Shown in pieces: positions 63,968-64,000 of a DNA stretch of 64,000 bases; the stretch's first letter is position 1, and each line of letters begins with the position of its first letter. The translations under genes were made by a program, and so were the position numbers. Below the pieces are notes generated by a model. The model worked only from the letters and a program-made list of their open reading frames with translations. It ran no database searches and was not told the DNA's origin. Source of the DNA: Lepturacanthus savala (lineage: Eukaryota; Chordata; Actinopteri; Scombriformes; Trichiuridae); assembly GCA_030544235.1 (NCBI GenBank), contig CM060469.1, forward strand, positions 8,356,017-8,420,016. The letters run 5' to 3'.

Positions 63968-64000
63968 GTAAGTAAACACAGCCTCCACTTTCTTTTTCTT

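Noticed and set aside
62526..62870. CRISPR-like array
   Set aside because: Units are eroded, spacing is irregular, and the setting is an intron of a vertebrate gene.
1..64000. A new multi-gene or defence-like system
   Set aside because: Every long coding signal on the + strand joins into one known gene; nothing on the minus strand stands up.

Overview
The window is vertebrate, most likely teleost fish, nuclear DNA. It has GT-AG introns of about 60 bp to 2.5 kb, GC-rich exons in AT-rich introns, many CA/GT and TA microsatellites, a tRNA-derived SINE of the DANA/mermaid kind, and several families of short inverted-repeat DNA transposons typical of teleost introns.

Almost the whole window is one gene on the + strand, BLTP1 (bridge-like lipid transfer protein family member 1; older names KIAA1109 and FSA; fly Tweek, worm LPD-3, yeast Csf1). 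I assembled 79 coding exons from the start codon at 1217 to a splice donor after 63967. Together they give 13,672 nt, or 4,557 complete codons plus one base, in a single unbroken frame. Every junction keeps phase, and the product is similar to human BLTP1 (about 5,000 residues) from end to end, judged from recalled knowledge of that family. The 3' end of the gene, roughly the last tenth, lies beyond the window.

Layout: 1-1192 is upstream sequence (promoter, non-coding first exon or intron) without a supportable gene. Exons 1-2 (1217-2112) encode the single N-terminal membrane anchor. Exons 3-25 (3360-18829) encode the conserved N-terminal lipid-groove region. Exons 26-28 (19442-23049) encode a long Ser/Pro/basic linker. 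Exons 29-47 (23234-36620) and 48-66 (37835-52722) alternate conserved beta-groove stretches with Ser-rich loops. Exons 67-79 (55083-63967) lead into the C-terminal FSA_C region.

The main points of interest are about RNA processing. There are two unannotated-looking in-frame cassette exons (33418-33486, 23 codons; 50221-50388, 56 codons), a frame-breaking exon-like element that could act as a poison exon (54741-54784), and a GC-AG intron after exon 61 whose skipping would create a stop at the junction. A tandem acceptor sits at exon 42. Several acceptors have a pyrimidine tract that is replaced or crowded by simple repeats. The introns also hold at least six short transposon families, a SINE with a perfect 14-bp target duplication, a long hairpin element and a degenerate minisatellite.

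I see no second gene, CRISPR, operon, or new multi-gene system. Transposon names are given by class only, from terminal repeats and memory of teleost repeats.
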